Source of the DNA: Botryococcus braunii
Lineage: Eukaryota; Chlorophyta; Trebouxiophyceae
Assembly: GCA_002005505.1 (NCBI GenBank)
Contig: KV908620.1
Coordinates: 7,782 to 60,281, forward strand
Direction of reading: 5' to 3'
Length of the DNA stretch: 52,500 nucleotides
In this document: piece after piece, positions 35,964 to 52,500 of the stretch
Layout of the letters: each line of letters starts with the position of its first letter
Position numbering within the stretch: position 1 is the stretch's first letter
Program-made: the position numbers and the translations under genes
Notes under the pieces: model-generated
Told to the model about the DNA's origin: nothing
The model's input: only the letters and a program-made list of their open reading frames with translations
The model's database searches: none

Positions 35964-37865
35964 GTCCACCTCACGCAGCTTCAGAGCCCCTGTAGGATCA
36001 GCTCCAGAGTCTGCAGAGGCGGGGAGGGGGCGTCGGCTGGACAGGAGCGGGTTTAGGGTCCCCAAAAGGGGGCTCGCCTGGACGGGATTCAGGGATTAGC
36101 AACGGAGAGGGTTCCCCGGGTAGGCGCTTGCTTGGACAGGAGTAGGGCTGACGGTTTACACTACGGAGAGGGCGTGTGGGGGAGAACAGGAAGAAATTCA
36201 GGCGGGAAATGGTTGGGAAGGGATTGTGCTTTAAAGTGCAATTGTTTATGCCCGACCAAAGCGGAACGGCAGTGCTAGCTGAAAAAAGAAAAATGCCGTA
36301 TTTTCTTGAGAGGACTCAGCTTGTTGAGAGTTTGACCAATTGGCTGCAAGCCTTGTTTATGTCAAATTATCACGGATGCTGTGGCTGGTTCTCTTTGGAA
36401 AAAAGGATGACGATCAGCTGCGAAGCATGCCATTTGTCATTTGATGGATGTCCTTCAAAGGACAGAATTTGTTGGCCCCGCTCAGGGCTTCCGTTGGGAT
36501 CCCGGAATTGGCAAGTGGGAAGCTCCATTTCTACTCTATAGCTAGCCTAGAGTATTAAGGTCCATTCTGCAAGTGCAACGGTGATGTGGACCATATTGAT
36601 GTGTGATGATCCGTTGGAGATTAGCATGGGGCTGATTCTTGCTTGGCTGCTCCCACCGCTGCAAACGAGTACGGTAAATTTCTCCTACTTGTACATCAAA
36701 ATATACATAAGTAGGTTACATTTAATGAGGGTGAGGCCAAATTGGGAAGATGTGGATGTCTCAGACATGACCCATAGCGTTGCTGCATGCATATGCATAT
36801 GTAGATATATCAGATCTGCGCAGACGCATCATTTCACATCGGGCAATGTCACGTTACGTCCCGTGTACGTTACATCTATAGTAAAAATCAAGAATTTGAT
36901 AACCTGCAACCCGGTCCCACTGATTGAAATGATATCTTGAAGTCACCGAGACGGGTAGGTCTAGCTCTGTCAATTTTTGGTTTCGCAGCTAACACGTTCC
37001 AGTTGGTTAGTCGAATGCTGCCGTCGTCTGTACATAGAACTCCTCCGAAGAATTGGGGACGCGGCTCAGGCCGTCCAATTTGAAGAGATAAAATCCTTTT
37101 TAAAGGGATTTTGTGGATAGAAGCCCCGCCGCGGGAGTTTTTTTTTTGGGGAGGGGGGGGGGTTGGAACCCAATTCATGCTCCGTTTGGGGAAGCCGGAG
37201 ATGGATGAGGTTGGACTTCGCAAGAATTGAATTTATGAAGTATAGCCCTAATCTGATGGTATCTGATGACTCTTTGCCGCCATGCAAGATCGACGAGTAT
37301 TTGTTTTGGCTGTTAAGTCATTGCCATTGATTAGTAGTAGACCTTAGATTTTGGCGGGCTAATTTAGTCTTGATAAACGCCTGAAGGTCCGACGGATGGA
37401 ATGTAAACCACAGTACCGGTACGACACTTGAGAGATGTTTCCATTGTCCTGTAGCCTCCGCTTTTAACCAATAAGTTCTCACACATCATTGTTTGATAAT
37501 TATATAAGATATAAGATAATATATAAGGTATACACATCAGGTCCACATTTGATCATGATCATGACAGGCTGATTACGTCAAGTATTTGACATTAATGTAT
37601 TTATATATCTTCAGTACATATAAGAGTGGTCAGCCACCTTGCAATGGGTCAATCGACTGCATGGAAAGCAAGGAACACAGAGGTGTGTCTCTGATGTATA
37701 AATATGGGACATGAACATTGACCATGCACGTGTGTTTCTGATGTGCACATGTTTACATCACCCACTTCGGTGATGTCAACGATGCCAGAATGTAAAAATC
37801 TAAACATCAGAAGTACACATGCAAGGTCAATTGCAATCAGACATCTCAAATCTGCTTCGTCCTTC
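35964..37865. other. 3' flank of the secreted glycoprotein gene; no further gene recognised
   Basis: Contains GGACAGGAG-type short repeats at 36030-36150, then AT-rich sequence with no supported exon. Confidence 0.45.
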
Positions 37866-37884
37866 ATATGGAAGCAATCTCAGC

Positions 37885-38515
37885 AAACATGACAGCGGTA
37901 GTGTGTCAATCAAACATGACAGCGGTAGTGTCTCAATCAAACATGACAGCAGTTGTGTCTCAATCAAACATGACAGCAGTTGTGTCTCAATCAAACATGA
38001 CAGCAGTCGTGTCTCAATCAAACATGACTGCAGTCGTGTCTCAATCAAACATGACAGCAGTAGTGTGTCTCAATCAAACATGACAGCAGTTGTGTCTCAA
38101 TCAAACATGACAGTGGTAGTGTCTCAATCATCAAACATGACAGCGGTAGTGTCTCAATCAAAGATGACAGCGGTTGTGTCTCAATCAAACATGACAGCAG
38201 TAGTGTCTCAATCAAAGATGACAGCGGTTGTGTCTCAATCAAACATGACAGCAGTAGTGTCTCAGTCAAACATGATAGCAGTAGTGTCTCAGTCAAACAT
38301 GATAGCAGTAGTGTCTCAGTCAAACATGATAGCAGTAGTGTCTCAGTCAAACATTACAGCAGTCGTGTATCAATCAAACATTATAGCAGTAGTGTCTCAG
38401 TCAAACATCACAGCAGTAGTGTCGCAGTCGAACATGACAGCAGTCGTGTCTCAATCAAACATGACTGCAGTCGTGTCTCAATCAAACATGACAGCAGTAG
38501 TGTGTCTCAATCATC
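37885..38515 (+). repeat. 27-bp minisatellite, about 23 units
   Basis: The unit contains AACATGACAGCAGTAGTGTC then TCAATCA. The period is a multiple of three, so it stays open and encodes a nine-residue repeat QSNMTAVVS with an N-x-T sequon. Two units of 29-30 bp shift the frame. No start context, signal or flanking domain supports a gene. Confidence 0.93.
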
Positions 38516-39860
38516 ATTCGTCCATGCATGGCACGATGTCAAGACTTACAGGAGTTCAGAAGCGCAAATTAGTAATTCGAACTATGCTACATGTGTGCAT
38601 GTCTTCTATCATCATATTCAGGGTTACCTGCACATGGAAGCGATCTCGGCAAACATGACAGCAGCAGTATGTTATAACTATTAAGTAATCATCAGTCGTG
38701 CATATATGTATATACATGTGTGGCACGATGTGCACACATGCATGGCACGTCGTCAAGACTAACTGGAGTTCAGAATTCTTCGAAGCGCGAACTGCTAGTC
38801 GTCATGAAATGCGAACCCTGAAAACATTAACATTGTACAAGGCTTCGGGGGATTTCATCTACGTCGACTTTCCCTGTCTGAAGTACCCAAGTCCAACATG
38901 CACGTACACGTACCAGGACCGTGTACGGATACGTATCTCGTCCGTCCCTTTTGTGACGGGGACTCAACTGACTAGCCGATTTGTAATTGTACCAATGATT
39001 CATCGGCGATGAATCCTCGAATCTCCTAACTGACTTGATAAAGTAACTCTAATCCCACCAATCGTGTACTTATTTTCAAACACGAGGTACTGTGCCGGCA
39101 AGCTATGCATAGCGGTCTGGTCTGGCTTGACCACACCTCTAAAGGGCCTCCAGACCGTTAATATTGATTCAGAAGTTAGGATTTATGTCTAAATGAAAGA
39201 TGACCAACAAAAATATTGAATCGGTACCTCATGAGGTTCAAAAATTCATGGTGGTGCTTAATGATTGGCGCACTCCAGGCATAAATTCTTCATCTATATA
39301 GACTGCACCATCAGTCACAAGCTTTGCCGTTTGTACACATGTGCATTCCTGGAACCAAGTGCTACTTGCATATACAGGAATTGCATATATGCAATTCTTT
39401 CCCTGATCTCAGAAAATATAATCGCGATGATAAAGTAGCACTTCGTGTAGTATTAGCTAATAGTTGAATGTCAGTAACATTAATGGTATGCGGTAAATAG
39501 CGACAGTAGTGCTCCTAATTGCACCAGTTGATCAGTCCTTGACAGATCTGGTACCCCTTGTTGACAACCCTTTGTATACAACATGTTGTACACAAACACG
39601 GGCACAGTTCCTTGCCAGTTCCTTACTTGAAAGATCAATTGATCATCTTGCTTGGCTACCCCAAGAAATGCTCAAGATATTGCTCGAGTATTCTCGTAAG
39701 CCAATTAGGCTTACGGATAAAGGGCTACTTCTCAGTTCACTAGAAAAATGGTAGGTCTTGTGTGGGTCCTAGAATTCTTCGGGACGTCCTGCAGGTTAAA
39801 TATGTGCCTGAGTATGAACTTCAAACAGCGCACACCCTGAGTATGAACTTCAAACAGCGC

Positions 39861-40040
39861 ACAAGGGCACTGATCAGCCATGAGTCATGCACAAGGGCAC
39901 TGATCAGCCATGAGTCATGCACAAAGGCACTGATCAGCCATGAGTCATGCACAAGGGCACTGATCAGCCATGGGTGATGCACAAGGGCACTGATCAGCCA
40001 TGAGTCATGCACAAGGGCACTGATCAGCCATGAGTCATGC
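39861..40040 (+). repeat. 30-bp tandem repeat, six units
   Basis: The unit contains CACTGATCAGCCATGAGTCA. Two 28-bp copies of GAGTATGAACTTCAAACAGC precede it at about 39810-39860. There are no spacers. Confidence 0.95.
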
Positions 40041-40098
40041 TTCTTCAGAGCCAAAACTGCAGCGCAAAGGCCATCTTCAGAGCCCTAATTAAGCTCAT

Positions 40099-40172
40099 AC
40101 GCTTATTAGCTTGCTTAATCAAGCAAAAGCGTACTACGCTTATTAGCTTGCTTAATCAAGCAAAAGCGTACT
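40099..40172 (+). repeat. 37-bp tandem repeat, two units, each with an internal inverted repeat
   Basis: Each unit contains ACGCTTATTAGCTTGC then TTAATCAAGCAAAAGCGTA. GCTTGCTTAATCAAGC forms a hairpin, and ACGCTT pairs with AAGCGT around it. Confidence 0.92.
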
Positions 40173-40771
40173 CTCCACAAGACTTCAGGGTCAATCATGA
40201 AGTCACTTCGTTCGAACATGACTGCTTTCCATTTTTTCCATTATCGAACGCGATTTTCCATTGTTTGACACTACTGCATGTACGGGACAACTAACCAGCC
40301 CTTTCCACCAGCCAATTGCAGCCACCAACAACCAACAATTCCCACGCTAGGACCACATCTGTACAGCGTTTTATACAATTCACTTCATACCAAAGATTTG
40401 TCATATCCCTCGTATGGACGACATCAATTTGGTTCGACTCGTCCTTCTTAGTCTGGATCCACGATGATAAACATGGAAAAGGCCCGTCATACTCACTTGC
40501 AGCCATCTACGCGCATGTACAGGCTGTAGTCGACTTTTGGGGGGGGGGGGGGGCGCTGATCCGCGACAGGTCTTAGACACGTCCATTGGCTTGGTATGGT
40601 GCAGCCGAGTTGAACAACCATAAAGTGCACGCGTGCGTACTCCGTGAAACCGCATCTAAAGGCAAATCTGCGTGCACCTTCCACGAAGCTTCAATTTCAC
40701 CATTCGTGCAGGGTTGGCTTTTCGAGCCGATAGCTGCTGCTGCATGTAGATGATTGCATCTGCATGTAAGT

Positions 40772-41055
40772 AAGCTTCAACCTCCTCATGACCTTGTTTA
40801 TCGGGTACACAGAATCAAATAGCATTCTAGGACCAGCACAAAACATATGTACAACGCTAACAGTAAATAAGCTTCAACCTCCTCATAACCTTGTTTATCG
40901 GGTACACAGAATCAAATAGAATTCTAGGACCAGCACAAAACATATGTACAACGCTAACAGTAAATAAGCTTCAACCTCCTCATAACCTTGTTTATCGGGT
41001 ACACAGAATCAAATAGCATTCTAGGACCAGCACAAAACATATGTACAACGCTAAC
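40772..41055 (+). repeat. 97-bp tandem repeat, three units
   Basis: Units start AAGCTTCAACCTCCTCAT at 40772, 40869 and 40966. They end at ACGCTAAC and differ at only a few positions. The third unit leads directly into the CA array. Confidence 0.95.
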
Positions 41056-41056
41056 G

Positions 41057-41121
<65 letters not shown>

Positions 41122-41232
41122 GCGCATACGCACGCATGCACACACACACACACACACACCCGCGCGCGCGTGCGCGTGCGCATACTTGCGTGCATTCGCA
41201 CGTGCGCGCGCAAGCACCTACACACACAAACA

Positions 41233-41270
<38 letters not shown>

Positions 41271-41310
41271 CACACACACTCACACGCACGCACGCACACA
41301 CACATACCCA

Positions 41311-41360
<50 letters not shown>

Positions 41361-41367
41361 AGCACCA

Positions 41368-41406
<39 letters not shown>

Positions 41407-41438
41407 ACGCACGCACACACACACATACACACACACAC

Positions 41439-41526
<88 letters not shown>

Positions 41527-41531
41527 GCGCA
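41053..41531 (+). repeat. (CA)n array ending in (CG)n
   Basis: About 480 nt of imperfect CA with CG interruptions, ending in alternating CG and a G14-like run at 41538-41552. Confidence 0.95.
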
Positions 41532-41584
41532 CATAGCGGGGGGGGGGGGGGGACTCAGCTTCGACTAAGGAGTGAATCCAGAAA

Positions 41585-50473
<8,889 letters not shown>

Positions 50474-50599
50474 CTACGCAACCCAACACAGCATCTTCCA
50501 TCATCCCTACCGTGCCCCTGCCCCTCCGAATCCTCGAAAGAGCTCCCCCTGCCCACCCTGTTTTCTCTTTGCGCGCGCGCGTGTGCATGATGCGTAAGT

Positions 50600-50607
50600 A
50601 AGTGTGT

Positions 50608-50682
<75 letters not shown>
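50600..50682 (+). repeat. (GT)n microsatellite
   Basis: GT run of about 80 nt, upstream of the domain A exon of the modular gene (sense strand CA). Confidence 0.95.
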
Positions 50683-50683
<1 letters not shown>

Positions 50684-50689
50684 ACATCT

Positions 50690-52500
50690 GTTTGTGTGTG
50701 TGACTATACGGGCGTGCCATCCAAACCTCCAGGCCTGATAAGGGATGAGGCCGATGGGGTTAGGATAGTTCACGTCTTTCTGAGAAAGTTGCTTTTATGA
50801 TAAGCATCTCGGAAGTGTAAAATAAGCATCCCCTCGACATGTGTTTCTTGGTACCTTGCCCAGGCAGGTGCATATATGTAGAGACACATCTCAATATATT
50901 GCTCACTCAGTGTGCATTTGCTCTCACATGCATGTGCATTTGTACGACCAGGCACGTGCATTTGTACGAACATGCATGTGCATTTGCTTGCTGCATCACT
51001 TAAGCTGCGGCAAGGGAGGATATCCCAAGTTGTAGCTTCCGCCCTAATGTCCAGCCTACTTAGGCTATGGTTGACTACAGCAAGCAGCCGTCACATGAGG
51101 CAGAAATTGGGGGTCATAGCCCTAAATTTAGCGTTAGATATCGTCCGTAATACTACTACGGACTACTGTACTACTAGTACTACTACTAGTAGTCAGGGAA
51201 ATCCGCATTTTTAGGAATGGGGAGCGGGTTCAGCATACCGGGCCACTCCACCAATCCGCATTTTGGAACATACCCTGCGCCCCCGCCTTCCTGGACCTGT
51301 GCAACATGATGATATTGTGTCCATTTCAAAATGAGCTACATGCCAATTCACTGCATCTTCCGAACAGAACTTGGACACTGGAATGCATGACCGTGCTCTT
51401 GAGTCTGCCCATGGTTTGCTTCATAGTTGTAATCCACTTGCACGAAGTGTACCGCCCAGAATTATGGGGTCATCGTTCAACTTGGTTTCAAGTTGGACAT
51501 TCTCAAACACGTTCTGTGTTATCGAAAGTATCTGGTTTGTGGTGCGGGGGGTGTGACTTCCTCTTATGTAATATAAAGCATCTTTGTATCTAGCCATAGT
51601 TGAGTTTTGGCCATGGCTGCTGGCAATCATCGTTGATTACTCGTAAGCTGGCATCACTCTGATCACTCATTAGTCAAGACAAACACTTCAACCAAAGATT
51701 ACAACTATTGATTGACAGTGAGTTTAAATAAAGTCCTTGAAGCCAGCAGTGCAGGAAGAGGGCAATACAGTGGATATATCTATATAGGAGTCCAAACCTG
51801 CACTGCCAGCTAGAAAATGCCGGACGGGAAAAAACAAATGGGTAGAAATAGCAAAGGGAAGAATGTGCTCATGCACATCTACATGCAGGGCTGCTCCGGG
51901 GTGCACTGGTGCTCACGGACATGCAGACGAATTCTATTCAGTGCACAGTCACGTGACAGGAACAAAGATATAAATGACAATTGCACTGGATGGGCCAAGG
52001 TGGCAAAATCGAACGATACACACACAGAAAAGACAAGTTTTACATGAGTACCGACACATTTAAATGGTATGGATTGGAATGGGGCTTACAACGACGTCAG
52101 CCACCTCCCAAGAGCTCGAAACCTGCAGCCCGCATAACCGTTCCTCACACATAGGTGAACGCCCTGTGAGGAATACGAAGACTTTCCGAAACGCCTTTGA
52201 CGCACTGCTACAGAGCTTCAGAATGCTCAAACGAAACATTCGCTCCTGAGCTGCTATTGAGTTTGGATTCTAATGCACTTTTTGTTTAAGCAATTTTGCG
52301 TGTAGCTTGTCGTGATGGATGAGAGGGGGGAAAGGGGGGGGGGCGGGTGTTGACAACACGTCTAGATGAGGGTCTAAGGACACCAGGAGTGCCAAACTGC
52401 AGACCGGAGAAGTTAAACCTAATAAGGCTTATAAGCCTATAGGCCTACGACCACATATGTCGCAGCAAAGCTGATATGTCTATGACAACATTTAAACTCA
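50690..52500. other. Right end of the window; no gene recognised
   Basis: No DCxFTAG linker exon was found here, so the upstream exons of the modular gene are either beyond the window or not recognisable. A CATGCATGTGCATTTG-type repeat lies at about 50925-50990 and a short ACT/AGT cluster at 51150-51193. Confidence 0.4.

Noticed and set aside
37819..38658. Candidate repeat protein with QSNMTAVVS units
   Set aside because: A 27-bp minisatellite keeps the frame open automatically. Two off-length units shift it, and there is no flanking coding sequence.
39861..40040. CRISPR-like regular repeats
   Set aside because: The 30-bp units are directly tandem with no spacers, and the genome is eukaryotic.

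Overview
This looks like a nuclear window from a eukaryote, most likely a green alga. The evidence is spliced genes with GT-AG introns, proline-rich extracellular glycoproteins of the kind found in algal walls, a Ty1/copia retrotransposon, and very long dinucleotide, trinucleotide and homopolymer tracts. Base composition is far less GC-rich than Chlamydomonas. A prasinophyte or other chlorophyte is my guess, not something the sequence proves. No rRNA, tRNA gene or CRISPR array is supported.

Layout. (1) 61-4928 (+): a six-exon gene for a membrane-anchored protein of the RNA ligase/cyclic nucleotide phosphodiesterase (2H) type. (2) 5.3-7.0 kb: two copies, in opposite orientation, of a ~100-120 bp MITE. 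(3) 7894-8259 (+): a small single-span membrane protein. (4) 8483-~11810 (+): COX11, the mitochondrial copper chaperone for cytochrome oxidase assembly, with a very long N-terminal extension. (5) 14.4-19.0 kb (-): exons of an unrecognised Q/G/Y/H-rich protein, with a ~700 bp C/CT tract in one intron. (6) 22646-29705: a complete 7.06 kb Ty1/copia element with a 5-bp target duplication, ~98-99% identical LTRs, and a primer-binding site that matches the anticodon arm of initiator tRNA-Met. Its coding region has two frame changes and one stop. (7) 31215-35963 (+): a secreted, N-glycosylated, proline-rich glycoprotein. (8) 37.8-41.5 kb: minisatellites and duplications. (9) 41585-50473 (-): the 3' part of a large modular extracellular protein. 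Pro-rich linker exons alternate with jelly-roll-like exons, and the splice phases repeat strictly.

Exon models were built by hand from reading frames, splice sites and phase. For the 2H gene, COX11 exons 1-3, the secreted glycoprotein and the modular gene, the phases close exactly. Transcript ends and some first or last exons remain uncertain. Two themes recur. Long simple repeats sit mostly in introns, often close to the 5' splice site. Tandem repeats also touch coding function: a splice acceptor inside a minisatellite, and a frame-hopping minisatellite inside a proline-rich exon.
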